NCBI RefSeq assembly: GCF_002218065.1
Contig: NZ_BDUB01000001.1
Coordinates: forward strand, 3,906,720 to 3,970,719
Source of the DNA: Nodularia sp. NIES-3585
GTDB taxonomy: Bacteria; Cyanobacteriota; Cyanobacteriia; Cyanobacteriales; Nostocaceae
Direction: 5' to 3'
Length of the DNA: 64,000 bases
Positions 27,873 to 37,687 of the stretch are shown in pieces; position 1 is the stretch's first letter; each line of letters starts with the position of its first letter. The position numbers were made by a program, and so were the translations under genes. The notes under the pieces are model-generated. The model saw only the letters and a list, made by a program, of their open reading frames with translations, searched no databases and had not been told where the DNA came from.

Positions 27873-28239
27873 ATTATGCTAATTAAACTTAAAAAAACTA
27901 AAGTATTAATAGTTGCATATATACTAAATTGACTCAGTGAAATAACTTAAAGCAAGAAATATTGATTTCATCCTCCTTAAGACAGACTATTATAATTATA
28001 ATAAACTTACCTGGGGACACTTTTTAGATAATTTCGATCATAAAGGACTTCCAAATCACTTGCAGTGAAGACTTAACTGATTTAGAGTCCTAAGTAGCAG
28101 ATGTGTTGTAAATTGTATGGCACTTGAAAATCAACTGATCATAGGCAACTGTTCAGCATCATTTCTCCAATACCTTCCCTACGTTATAACTTGAGAAAAC
28201 CGCGATTAACACGAAGGCAAGTTGTAATTTAGTATTAGT
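27873..28239. other. Leader region of the two-component cluster
   Basis: No gene was found in this 367-base gap. AT-rich segments (27873-28010) suit a promoter for the histidine kinase cluster, but no convincing hexamers or RNA structure were identified. Confidence 0.45.
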
Positions 28240-29892
28240 ATGAAAAATTTAATGAACTCTTCAGTGTGTAATCATGAAACAGCAAGGATTGCGGCTCTCT
28301 ATCAATATGAGATTCTCGACTCTGCACCAGAACAAGTATTCGATGATTTGGCGTTTTTAGCAGCGCAAATTTGTGATACGCCCATAGCTATAATTAATTT
28401 GCTTGATGCCAATCGTCAATGGTTCAAAGCAAAAATTGGGTTGGATATCGAGCAAATACCAATGAACATTGGTTTCTGTAGACGTTGTGTCCAACAACGG
28501 GAAACTTTGATTATTTGTGACACCTTAGCAGATGCAGAGTATGCCACAGACGCACTAGTTACTTCGGAACCTTATGCGAGATTTTATGCGGGCGTACCTT
28601 TGATAGTAGCAGGAGGTGAGGCTATTGGAACTATATCTATAGTAGATCGCATCCCCCGCCAAATTACTACAAAACAAGTGGAAGCACTACAAGCAATTAG
28701 TCGCCTCATCGTTACACAGCTAGAAGTCCGGCGTAACTCAATTGAAGACATCTCCGCAGTTCAAGGAGCGAAACTACAAATCTGCGAACAAATGGCATTC
28801 CTAGACATCGCTACAGATGCCATGATTGTGCAAGATTTATCTCACAATATTTTACTGTGGAACAAAAGTGCGGAAAAAATTTATGGTTGGTCAGCAGCAG
28901 AAGCCATTGGTCAGAATGCTATGGAACTTTTGGATAACCAACTTTTAGCAAAAGACTTAGAAATTTACCGAGATGTATTAGATAATGGCTGTTGGCAGGG
29001 AGAGTTGCAAAAAAATACTAAATCTGGGGCAAAAGTTATAGTGGAAAGTCGCTGGAGTTTGCTCCGCAATGAAGATTTTTCAGCTAAATCTATTATGATA
29101 GTTGACACAGATATTACCCAGCAACAAGAACTAGAAAAGCAATTGTTACGCGCTCAACGTTTGGAAAGAATTGGGACTCTTAGTAGTGGTATTGCTCACG
29201 ATTTAAATAATGTATTGTCACCAATTTTAATGTCAATCCATTTATTACAACCTAAATGCCGCGATCGCGACACTCAGAAGATATTATCGATCATAGAAAA
29301 TAACACAAAACATGGAATTAATTTAGTTAAACAAGTTTTATCTTTTGTACAAGGTATCGAAAATGATCTCCCCAAAGAACCTAAGGGACTTGTTCACAGG
29401 GTAATTCAGGTAAAATACTTGCTTTTAGAAATACAGCAAATTGTCCAACAAACATTTCCTCAATCAATTCACCTCTGTACAGAAATTCAAGCAGACTTAT
29501 GGCCAATTTGTGGTAACGGCACACAATTACATCAGATATTGATGAATTTATGCCTCAATGCTCGTGATGCTATGCCTAAAGGCGGTAATTTGTCAATATC
29601 TGCGGCAAATATTTTTATTGATCAAAACTATGTCAAGATGTATCTTGATGCTCAAATTGGTGATTATATTGTCCTAACAGTTACTGATACTGGTTTAGGC
29701 ATCAATCAGAAAATATTAGACAAAATATTTGAACCATTTTTCACAACCAAGGAAATTGGTCAAGGTACTGGACTGGGATTATCAATAGTTCTAGGCATTA
29801 TCAAAGAACATCATGGATTTATTAAAGTATCGAGTTCTGTGGGACAAGGAACAAAATTTCAGGTATATTTACCAGCCGTTAATCATAAATAA
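28240..29892 (+). CDS. GAF-PAS histidine kinase
   Basis: This is a soluble sensor kinase with a GAF domain (about 20-165), a PAS domain (about 180-290, DIATDAMIVQDLSHNILLWN), HisKA ([20 protein letters not shown]) and an ATPase domain with NLCLNARDAMPKGG, DTGLGIN and GTGLGLSIVLGI. The GAF domain lacks an obvious chromophore Cys motif. It has no receiver. Its PAS-HisKA-ATPase part is strongly similar to that of the hybrid kinase at 33521, pointing to duplication within the cluster. The next gene begins 27 bases downstream. Confidence 0.9.
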   Translation: MKNLMNSSVCNHETARIAALYQYEILDSAPEQVFDDLAFLAAQICDTPIAIINLLDANRQWFKAKIGLDIEQIPMNIGFCRRCVQQRETLIICDTLADAEYATDALVTSEPYARFYAGVPLIVAGGEAIGTISIVDRIPRQITTKQVEALQAISRLIVTQLEVRRNSIEDISAVQGAKLQICEQMAFLDIATDAMIVQDLSHNILLWNKSAEKIYGWSAAEAIGQNAMELLDNQLLAKDLEIYRDVLDNGCWQGELQKNTKSGAKVIVESRWSLLRNEDFSAKSIMIVDTDITQQQELEKQLLRAQRLERIGTLSSGIAHDLNNVLSPILMSIHLLQPKCRDRDTQKILSIIENNTKHGINLVKQVLSFVQGIENDLPKEPKGLVHRVIQVKYLLLEIQQIVQQTFPQSIHLCTEIQADLWPICGNGTQLHQILMNLCLNARDAMPKGGNLSISAANIFIDQNYVKMYLDAQIGDYIVLTVTDTGLGINQKILDKIFEPFFTTKEIGQGTGLGLSIVLGIIKEHHGFIKVSSSVGQGTKFQVYLPAVNHK

Positions 29893-29919
29893 TTAAAATT
29901 ACTAATTATTCATAACTGC

Positions 29920-32916
29920 ATGAGCAAGAAAGATTCTGCCCTGATTTTAGTTGTAGATGATAATGATTTTACCAGAATGCAGCTGTGCCATCTCCTCAAA
30001 CAAGCTGGATATCAGTTGGCAGAAGCGAGTAATGGTTTAGAGGCTCTTGCTACCTGTACTCATTTACGCCCAGATATAGTTTTGCTGGATGCCGTGATGC
30101 CAGTTATGGATGGGTTTACCTGCTGCGCTGAATTGCAAAAGCTTCCAGATGCTGAAAGTACACTTGTGGTAATCATGACTTCTCTGGATGATCAAGCATC
30201 TATGGAGCAAGCTTTTGCTGTTGGTGCAATTGATTTTGTGACTAAGCCAATTCAATGGACAGTCTTGTTTCAAAGATTACGCCGTCTTTTGGCAGCTGAT
30301 TATGCCATACAGGAATTACGACGGCAAACTCAAGCAGCGCAATTGCGAGAGACACAAATGGGGATGGCATTGGAAGCAGCCCAGATGGGTATTTGGAATT
30401 GGGACCTCTTGACCAACGAAATTACTTGGTCTGATACCTTGCAAGTTCTCTATGGCTGGGAAAAAGGGACTTTTCCAGGTAATTATGAAGCTGTGATTAA
30501 TTGCATTCATCCTCAAGATCAGGATTTTGTCAGGTACACGGATGAGCAAGCGATTCAAGAAGGCATAAACTATGACATTGAATTTCGTGTAGTTCTACCT
30601 GATGGTAAGATTCGCTGGTTAGCTAGCAAAGGAGCAGTTTTTCATGATGCTTCCGGTGTGGCTATGCAGATGACTGGTGTAGAGATCGATATTACTGAAT
30701 CCAAGGAAAGCGAATCAGCACTGAAAATTCGTGCTAATCAACAAGGTGTGGTCGCCGAACTCAGCCAAAAAGCCCTAGCTGGTATAGATTTGACTACACT
30801 GATGAACTCCTGTGTAACGCTTGTTGCTGAACATCTCAAGGTTGAATATTGCCAGATTTTGGAACTGTTACCAGATGGTGACGCATTACTACTGCGGGCG
30901 GGGGTCGGTTGGCAATCTGGGCTGGTGGGAAAAACAAGTGTCAGCACTGATATAAATTCCCAAGCTGGTTATACCTTGCTGGCTCAGGAACCAGTGATTG
31001 TGACTAATCTTCACCAAGAAACACGATTCAATGGTTCACCACTGCTATATGAGCATCAAGTGGTGGGTGGGATCAGTGTGGTAATTCCTGGCCAAGAATC
31101 TCCTTTTGGTGTATTAGGCGCACACACAACCAAAGAGCGCACCTTTAGCAAAGATGATATTTATTTTCTCCAAGCTGTGGCCAATGTCTTAGCAACAGCC
31201 AGAGAACGTCAACGATTTGAAGATGCGCTGAAAACTAGTGAAGAACGTTGGCATTTAGCTGTGCAGAGTAGCAATGATGGCATTTGGGACTGGAATCGGA
31301 AAACTAATCAAGTATTTTTTTCCCAGCGCTGGAAGGAAATGCTTGGTTACGAAAACCAGGAAATTGCCTCTAATGTTCAGGAATGGTTTTCCCGAATACA
31401 TCCAGAACAGGTCGATGCCGTCCAACAAGCAATTGCTGACCACAACGCCAAGAAAACCCCGTTTTTTACTAGCGAGCATCAAATCCGGTGTCAGGATGGC
31501 TCTTACAAGTGGATTTTGGCTCGTGGTCAGGCTGTGTGGGATCAAGATGGTTATGTAGTGCGGATGATTGGCGGGATGATGGACATTAGCAAACGCCGCG
31601 CCGCATTATCCGAACTCCAACAGGTAAAAGCAGAATTAGAACGCCAAAACTTGCGAAGCCTTGCGGCGGCTTCCGCATCGCAATTATTCGCTGACATCAC
31701 GCTCAAAATTCGCCAGTCTTTAGAAATCGATACAATTCTCGAAACCAGTGTTACAGAAGTTCAAAAGTTATTACACGCTGACCGGGTATTAATTTTGCAA
31801 TTACGCAGCAATGGTTCTTACATAGTGCGGCAAGAAGCAGTAGTACCCGGATTACCTGTTGTTTCAGGGCAGCATATTGATCACCCTTCTTTAGGAAAAG
31901 GTTATCTGGAACAGTATCGTCAGGGGCGGATGAGTGCAACTGCTGACATAGAACAGGCTGCATTCCAACCTTCCTATGTCAAATGGCTACAACAATTTGC
32001 TGTCAAAGCTAATCTGATTGTTCCGGTGTTCCACGAAAATAAACTTTGGGGGCTGCTAATTGCTCATCAGTGCGATAGCCCCCGTGAATGGACTCCATGG
32101 GAAATGGAACTGTTGGCACAACTTGCAGATCAAATAGGTATTGCTTTAGATCAGAGTGTAATTCTCGAAAAAGAAACTCGTCAACGCCAAGAACTCACCC
32201 GTTCTAATCAAGAATTACAAGAATTTGCCTTTATTGCTTCCCATGATTTACAAGAGCCACTCCGGAAAATTATCAGCTTTGGCGATCGCCTTAAAACTAC
32301 CTGCGAGAATGACTTAAGCGCACAAGGACGCGATTATCTAGAACGAATGCAGAATGCAGCCTTGAGGATGCAGACTTTGATTCAAGATTTATTAACACTT
32401 TCGCGAGTTACCACTAGGGCGCAGCCTTTTGTGTTGGTAAATTTGACACAAATAGCTAACGAGGTATTGTCTGATTTAGAAGTAAGTATTCAGCAAACCA
32501 ATGGACGTGTAGAGGTAGGTGATTTACCCACAATTCCAGCTGATCCCCTACAGATGCGCCAATTACTGCAAAACCTGATTGGTAACGCCCTGAAATTTCA
32601 CCGTCCCCAAATACCGCCTGTGGTCAAAGTTTACAGTCAAATTTTCCCTAGTCAATCAGATCAAGTTTCTGGAGTTTCCGAAACTTGTCAAATTACCGTT
32701 GAAGATAATGGGATTGGTTTTGCACAAAAGTATGTTGACCGCATTTTCAAAGTTTTTCAACGTTTGCATGGTCGTCAGGAATATCAGGGTACTGGTGTGG
32801 GTTTAGCCATCTGCCGCAAAATTGCCGAACGACATCATGGGATAATCACAGTAGAAAGTCATCCCGGACAAGGAGCAAAATTTATGGTCACCTTGCCGAT
32901 GAATGGCAATTTCTAG
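29920..32916 (+). CDS. Hybrid sensor kinase REC-PAS-GAF-PAS-GAF-HisKA-HATPase
   Basis: This 998-residue soluble protein begins with a receiver (Asp57 in DIVLLDAVMP), followed by PAS (about 140-265), GAF (about 275-430), PAS (about 437-560), GAF (about 580-740) and a phytochrome-type kinase core with ASHDLQEPLRKI, NLIGNALKFH, DNGIGFAQKY and GTGVGLAICRKI. The second GAF (SYIVRQEAVVPGLPVVSG ... SPREWTPWEMELL) is of the type seen in cyanobacterial phytochrome-like kinases, but no CxH chromophore motif was seen. The N-terminal receiver suggests phosphorelay input from another kinase in the cluster. Confidence 0.9.
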   Translation: MSKKDSALILVVDDNDFTRMQLCHLLKQAGYQLAEASNGLEALATCTHLRPDIVLLDAVMPVMDGFTCCAELQKLPDAESTLVVIMTSLDDQASMEQAFAVGAIDFVTKPIQWTVLFQRLRRLLAADYAIQELRRQTQAAQLRETQMGMALEAAQMGIWNWDLLTNEITWSDTLQVLYGWEKGTFPGNYEAVINCIHPQDQDFVRYTDEQAIQEGINYDIEFRVVLPDGKIRWLASKGAVFHDASGVAMQMTGVEIDITESKESESALKIRANQQGVVAELSQKALAGIDLTTLMNSCVTLVAEHLKVEYCQILELLPDGDALLLRAGVGWQSGLVGKTSVSTDINSQAGYTLLAQEPVIVTNLHQETRFNGSPLLYEHQVVGGISVVIPGQESPFGVLGAHTTKERTFSKDDIYFLQAVANVLATARERQRFEDALKTSEERWHLAVQSSNDGIWDWNRKTNQVFFSQRWKEMLGYENQEIASNVQEWFSRIHPEQVDAVQQAIADHNAKKTPFFTSEHQIRCQDGSYKWILARGQAVWDQDGYVVRMIGGMMDISKRRAALSELQQVKAELERQNLRSLAAASASQLFADITLKIRQSLEIDTILETSVTEVQKLLHADRVLILQLRSNGSYIVRQEAVVPGLPVVSGQHIDHPSLGKGYLEQYRQGRMSATADIEQAAFQPSYVKWLQQFAVKANLIVPVFHENKLWGLLIAHQCDSPREWTPWEMELLAQLADQIGIALDQSVILEKETRQRQELTRSNQELQEFAFIASHDLQEPLRKIISFGDRLKTTCENDLSAQGRDYLERMQNAALRMQTLIQDLLTLSRVTTRAQPFVLVNLTQIANEVLSDLEVSIQQTNGRVEVGDLPTIPADPLQMRQLLQNLIGNALKFHRPQIPPVVKVYSQIFPSQSDQVSGVSETCQITVEDNGIGFAQKYVDRIFKVFQRLHGRQEYQGTGVGLAICRKIAERHHGIITVESHPGQGAKFMVTLPMNGNF

Positions 32917-33057
32917 TTATTCTTCCTACAGAGGGATTTCTCCAAGACTGCAAAATGCCATTGTCTAACTTAACAGATATATCTGCTAATGTGTAGCAAT
33001 TTAATATTTATTAATACCAGATTAAGAGTGTGACTAGTGTATAGGAGATAGTTCAGG

Positions 33058-33555
33058 GTGAAGGGTAGTCAAACAACTGTCACAATATTAATGGCAGATG
33101 ATGATGAAGATGACCATATCTTAGTTCGAGAGGCATTAGCAGAAATCCAACTGCGAATTGACCTGCATATTGTCAGCAATGGAGAAGAGTTACTTAATTA
33201 TCTGTATAATCGTGGACGATATAATGACAAAAATCAAGCACCACGTCCAGGCTTAATTTTATTGGATTTAAATATGCCTAAAAAAAATGGTCTTGAAGTC
33301 CTCAAAGATATTAAAACAGATCCGCTCCTGTGGAGTATTCCCGTAATCGTCTTGTCAAGCTCAGATGACAAAGAGGACATATACCAGACTTACAATTTAG
33401 GTGCAAATTCTTTCATCACCAAGCCAGTCAAATTTCCCGCCTTAGTTGAGATCATGAAATGTATAGGAAAATATTGGTTTGAAATAGTGCAAATACCACT
33501 AGAAGCCGTGGGAGGAATCAATGAACGACAACCCGATCAGAGTTCTATTAATTGA
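33058..33555 (+). CDS. Rcp1-type single-domain response regulator
   Basis: This receiver-only regulator has the acidic pocket ADDDEDDH, phospho-acceptor Asp70 in LILLDLNMPKKNG, the Thr/Ser region VIVLSSSDD and switch Lys in FITKPVKF. The inserted NYLYNRGRYNDKNQAPRPG loop is typical of Rcp1-like partners of phytochrome-type kinases, which fits the preceding gene. The start is GTG 33058, with GGAGA upstream; an ATG at 33091 would remove part of the first strand. Its 3' end overlaps the next gene by 35 bases. Confidence 0.9.
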   Translation: MKGSQTTVTILMADDDEDDHILVREALAEIQLRIDLHIVSNGEELLNYLYNRGRYNDKNQAPRPGLILLDLNMPKKNGLEVLKDIKTDPLLWSIPVIVLSSSDDKEDIYQTYNLGANSFITKPVKFPALVEIMKCIGKYWFEIVQIPLEAVGGINERQPDQSSIN

Positions 33556-35425
33556 TGATGATGAAGACGATTACATCTTAACTCGTGATTGGTTTAGTGA
33601 ATTTCAGGTGGCTGGCTGCGAGTTGTCGTGGATAGATAATTATGAAGCCGGAAAGGATGCGATCGCTGGTCATGATCATGATATTTATCTGGTAGACTAT
33701 CGTTTAGGAATAAATAGTGGACTAGAGCTATTACAAGCAGCGATCGCCAACGGATGCTCCTCCCCCATAATTTTACTCACCGGTCAGGGAGACAGGGAAA
33801 TAGACCTAGAGGCCATGAAAGCAGGTGCAGCAGATTATCTAGAAAAAAGCCAATTAACTGCACCCTTGCTAGAACGTTCCATCCGTTACGCTCTCGAACG
33901 CAAACAAACAGAACAAAAAATCCGCCAACAAGCTGCCTTACTCGACATTGCCACCGATGCCATCTTTGTGCATGATTTAGACGACCCTGTTTTATTTTGG
34001 AACAAAGCCGCCGAGAGTTTATACGGTTGGACAAAAGCAGAAGCAATTGGCAAGAAAACCCAAGAGCTTTGGCATGAAAAAAATCAACAGCTATTAGAAC
34101 AAGCATTCAACCATCTCATGGAACATGGTTCATGGTTCGGAGAGTTACATCAAAGAACCAAATCAGGCCAAGAAATTATTGTCGAAAGCCGTTGGGCATT
34201 AGTTCGCAACTTCGGCAAGACAGCACAATCTATACTAGTTGTCAATACTGATATCACTGAAAAAAAACAACTGGAATCTCAGTTTCTCAGGGCGCAAAGA
34301 TTAGAAAGTATTGGCACTCTGTCCAGCGGTATCGCCCATGATCTCAACAATGTTCTGGCTCCCATCATGATGACAGCACAACTTTTAGCCTCGCAAATGC
34401 ATGATGAGCGATCGCAGCGGTTGTTGCCCATTTTAATCTCCAATGCAAAACGTGGAGCCAGTTTAGTTAATCAAGTCTTATCATTTACTCGTGGTCTTGA
34501 GGGAGAGCGTACCCTTTTACAACTAAAGCATTTAATTATAGAAATTCAGCAAATTATTAAAGAAACCTTTCCCAGAACAATAGAAGTTACCACCCAAATC
34601 CCCCCAAATCTTTGGACTGTATCTGGTGATGCGACACAATTACATCAAGTATTAATGAATTTGTGTGTTAATGCTCGTGATGCCATGTCTGACGGCGGGA
34701 ATTTAAAAATCTTGGCGGAAAATCTTTTAGTAGATGAGAATTACGCCAGGATGAACATTGAGGCTAAAGTTGGTTCCTATATAGTCATTACTGTAATCGA
34801 TACAGGAATGGGTATTACCCCAGAAATATTAGATCGGATATTTGAGCCATTTTTCACAACCAAAGAAACTGGTAAAGGCACGGGGCTGGGTCTTTCTACA
34901 GTCATGGGGATTATTAAAAGCCACGATGGTTTTATCAAAGTACAGAGCAAACCAGGAAATGGCAGTCAATTCCAGGTTTATTTGCCAGCACAAGAAGTCA
35001 CAGAAACCATAGAAGCAGAAGAACAAAGTTTACCCCAAGGGAATGGAGAATTGATTTTAGTTGTAGATGACGAAGCTGCTATTCGGGAAATTACGAAAAC
35101 ATCTCTAGAAAACCATAATTACCGAGCAATCACAGCCAGTGATGGTATTGAGGCCATAGCTTTGTATGTGGAACATCGAGATCAAATAGCTCTTGTCTTA
35201 ACCGATATGGTTATGCCGTCTATGGATGGAATCACAACTATTAAGACATTGCAAAAAATCAACCCAAATGTGAAAATTATTGCCGTCAGTGGACTAGCCA
35301 CAACTGATAAAGTAAACGCCGCTCATGATGTAGGCGTTAAAGCCTTTTTAGCCAAACCTTATACAGCTAATAAATTATTGCAAACCATTAGCGGTGTGCA
35401 AAACCAAGTTTTCTCAGATGACTAA
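33521..35425 (+). CDS. Hybrid kinase REC-PAS-HisKA-HATPase-REC
   Basis: This 634-residue protein has an N-terminal receiver (Asp59 in YLVDYRLG), PAS (about 135-255), HisKA ([20 protein letters not shown]), ATPase ([26 protein letters not shown]) and a C-terminal receiver with LVVDDEAAI and [12 protein letters not shown]. Two receivers on one kinase suggest both input and output in a phosphorelay. It overlaps the Rcp1-type gene by 35 bases, so translation may be coupled. The kinase core is paralogous to that at 28240. Confidence 0.9.
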   Translation: MNDNPIRVLLIDDDEDDYILTRDWFSEFQVAGCELSWIDNYEAGKDAIAGHDHDIYLVDYRLGINSGLELLQAAIANGCSSPIILLTGQGDREIDLEAMKAGAADYLEKSQLTAPLLERSIRYALERKQTEQKIRQQAALLDIATDAIFVHDLDDPVLFWNKAAESLYGWTKAEAIGKKTQELWHEKNQQLLEQAFNHLMEHGSWFGELHQRTKSGQEIIVESRWALVRNFGKTAQSILVVNTDITEKKQLESQFLRAQRLESIGTLSSGIAHDLNNVLAPIMMTAQLLASQMHDERSQRLLPILISNAKRGASLVNQVLSFTRGLEGERTLLQLKHLIIEIQQIIKETFPRTIEVTTQIPPNLWTVSGDATQLHQVLMNLCVNARDAMSDGGNLKILAENLLVDENYARMNIEAKVGSYIVITVIDTGMGITPEILDRIFEPFFTTKETGKGTGLGLSTVMGIIKSHDGFIKVQSKPGNGSQFQVYLPAQEVTETIEAEEQSLPQGNGELILVVDDEAAIREITKTSLENHNYRAITASDGIEAIALYVEHRDQIALVLTDMVMPSMDGITTIKTLQKINPNVKIIAVSGLATTDKVNAAHDVGVKAFLAKPYTANKLLQTISGVQNQVFSDD

Positions 35426-35458
35426 CTAACCCCTTTAGGCGGGTACAGGCTTTGGATA

Positions 35459-35683
35459 CTAGCCTGGGAACTTTCTGAGGGTTCCACTCTGCTGTGCGAC
35501 TTCGGGTCGCACGTACCGTTGCTCATTTAGCCCCGTGACGGTGTGAATAGGTCTTTCTTCGGGATATTTACGACTATTTGATCCCATTTGAAATGTTCCT
35601 CCCGGTATCCATACCATCTCTTCATCGAGGGGTTTGCTAGGAGGGGATAAGAGAGTTTGAGAGGGTTTTGTATTGGAAGTCAT
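35459..35683 (-). pseudogene. 5' fragment of a formylglycine-generating-enzyme (SUMF1/FGE) family gene
   Basis: The first 50 residues match the start of FGE-sulfatase-type proteins: EEMVWIPGGTFQMGSNSRKY followed by PEERPIHTVT. Such proteins continue for about 200 more residues, but here the frame leaves the family right after HTVT and ends after 24 unrelated residues. That tail coincides with a hairpin, GTGCGAC-TTCGG-GTCGCAC (35494-35512), and a GGAAC/GTTCC pair (35467-35485). It looks like a gene truncated by a repeat or mobile-element end. Short expression cannot be excluded. Confidence 0.75.
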
Positions 35684-35710
35684 AAGGCGTTATGAATATG
35701 AATTTAAGGT

Positions 35711-36382
35711 TTAAATTAACATTGCACCACCATCACTAAGAATGGTAGTCCCTGTTAGATAACTATTGTTCATTAGAAATAAATAGGCTTCTGCTATTTG
35801 TGAGAATTTTCCTAGTCCTAGAGGAATTTTGTCTTCCATTTCTTTTAACGTTGTAAACCCTGGAGAAACAGCATTGACTCTAATCGGAGCGATTTCTAAG
35901 GCAAGAGCTTTACATAAAGATTCCACTGCACCATTAATCATACTTAGCGTAGAAAAACCAAAATAGGGACGAATGCCCAAACTTCCTGAAGAAAAGACAA
36001 TACTCCCCCCCGAATTAATTTGTTTATAAGCTAATTTAGCGATATTGTATTGACCCCAAAGCTTGGTTTCAAATGCGTGACGGATATCTGAGGTATTTAA
36101 CTCTAAGAATGGAGCAACAATTAAAGGAGACTTCACCGTTATGGCAATATGATCAATACAACCTACCTTTTCTAATAATTTTTTGATTTCACTTTCTTTA
36201 GTAATATCGAACGAAAAGTATTTACACTCTTTGAGCTTGTTAATTTTTCGTAATTCAGGGGCTTGTTGTTCAGCAGATTTGGAAGCAATAATCACATTAC
36301 TTCCTTGTTGTTTAACTTGTTGAGCTAAAGCTAGTCCAATTCCTGAACTTCCGCCAACAATAAGAACTGTCTGATTTTTCAT
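35711..36382 (-). CDS. Short-chain dehydrogenase/reductase (SDR) family oxidoreductase
   Basis: This Rossmann-fold oxidoreductase of 223 residues has the cofactor motif GGSSGIG (about residue 10), a catalytic Ser in SIVFSSGSLG, and the PGFTTLKE turn. The usual YxxxK catalytic pair is changed: the region reads FGFSTLSMINGAVESLCKAL, so Tyr appears to be replaced. It may therefore be an atypical SDR. The MscS-like gene ends 26 bases from its start on the same strand. Confidence 0.85.
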   Translation of the reverse strand: MKNQTVLIVGGSSGIGLALAQQVKQQGSNVIIASKSAEQQAPELRKINKLKECKYFSFDITKESEIKKLLEKVGCIDHIAITVKSPLIVAPFLELNTSDIRHAFETKLWGQYNIAKLAYKQINSGGSIVFSSGSLGIRPYFGFSTLSMINGAVESLCKALALEIAPIRVNAVSPGFTTLKEMEDKIPLGLGKFSQIAEAYLFLMNNSYLTGTTILSDGGAMLI

Positions 36383-36407
36383 GTTGATTATAAGTAAAAA
36401 AACATTT

Positions 36408-37526
36408 TTAATTATTTGCTGCTTTTTGCTCTCTTTTGTTTCTTTCTGGATCGGTTTCTAGTTTAATATACAACGAATCAATTCCCTCTCTTTCTAAAAG
36501 TTTTAATATGGCTAAGTTTAATTTCCTTTCAGCAGCAAAATAAAAACTAAGAGAACTGACATAAGCCCTAATTTCAATAACACGAGCATTCTGTTCAATT
36601 TTTTTAAACCTGACTAAACATTTTTCATAACACCCTTCAATAGATGCTGGCAATTTTTCAATTCCCTCACAAATAAGAGTGATTTGTTCGGCTGAAATAC
36701 CATCAATATTTAGATGCAAATTAATCCCATATTTCCCTTCTTCTTCGGCATTTTGTGACCAGTTTGCTACTATTCCAGAAATCATTTTTGAATTTGGCAT
36801 TTTCGTAATAGAACCCCATACAGTATCATGAATGGTTGTAGTTCTAAAACCAACTTTTAATACTTGCACCATGTTTGAAAATCCTGCAATGACCAGCCAA
36901 TCTCCTTCTTTATAAATCGAGTCAGAGTAAATAATTAAGGTACAAAACCAATCATAAAGGATATCTTTGAATAATAAACCTAATGTGATTCCTGCCCCCC
37001 CTAATAGTCCAACAAGGGCAGCCGCAGACTGTCCTAAAAATAGCTCGCTTATCTTGAGAGTTATGAGAATAATCGCAATTGCTTGAAAAATTTTGGGCAT
37101 CAAAGGCTTCAATAATTCATCGAGGTCACTGTCAGTATGCAGCAAGACCTCAGCAAGAATTTGGCCGAAGATAGAAGAAGCTCGATAAACAAAATAAGCA
37201 ATGATTAAAAGAACAATTAGATTAATAAATTGATCAAGCGTTTGACTCAACTTAGCGCCTAAGTTTTCTGATAGAATCTCTTTACTTAGCCACAATCCAC
37301 CAATCAGAATTATACCGCTTAAGCAGGGTTTCAAAATACCAATTAACTCATCATCGAATTTACTTTGAGTTTTGCTGGTGAAGCGTTCAATGCGTTTGAG
37401 AATAATTTTGGTCAAAAACACCCTCAAAAACTGAGTCACGGCTATAATAATTACAACAATTGCAATTTTACCAATGGGGAAGCCAGAGGCATTAATGTTT
37501 GTCAGAGTAGTCCAAAGTCTTTCCAT
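36408..37526 (-). CDS. MscS-family mechanosensitive ion channel
   Basis: This is a small-conductance mechanosensitive-channel-like protein. Four hydrophobic segments precede the pore helix AAALVGLLGGAGITLGLLF, rich in Gly/Ala as in MscS TM3, followed by the beta domain (GDWLVIAGFSNMVQVLKVGF, TTIHDTVWGSITKMPNS) and a cytoplasmic alpha/beta domain. It would release solutes under hypo-osmotic shock. It is probably cotranscribed with the SDR downstream. Confidence 0.9.
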   Translation of the reverse strand: MERLWTTLTNINASGFPIGKIAIVVIIIAVTQFLRVFLTKIILKRIERFTSKTQSKFDDELIGILKPCLSGIILIGGLWLSKEILSENLGAKLSQTLDQFINLIVLLIIAYFVYRASSIFGQILAEVLLHTDSDLDELLKPLMPKIFQAIAIILITLKISELFLGQSAAALVGLLGGAGITLGLLFKDILYDWFCTLIIYSDSIYKEGDWLVIAGFSNMVQVLKVGFRTTTIHDTVWGSITKMPNSKMISGIVANWSQNAEEEGKYGINLHLNIDGISAEQITLICEGIEKLPASIEGCYEKCLVRFKKIEQNARVIEIRAYVSSLSFYFAAERKLNLAILKLLEREGIDSLYIKLETDPERNKREQKAANN

Positions 37527-37687
37527 AATTTGTTATATTCTTGAAATATTCAAGAAATTCTTCATTCTCGTTATTGCTAATGGGTAAGTTTTGATAGGGA
37601 CATAACGCCGTTATGTCCCTACTGAATGAAATTAATCGCGCAGTAACATTTTACCTCAGAGGGGGAGCAACGCGATTTTGCAGGGAA

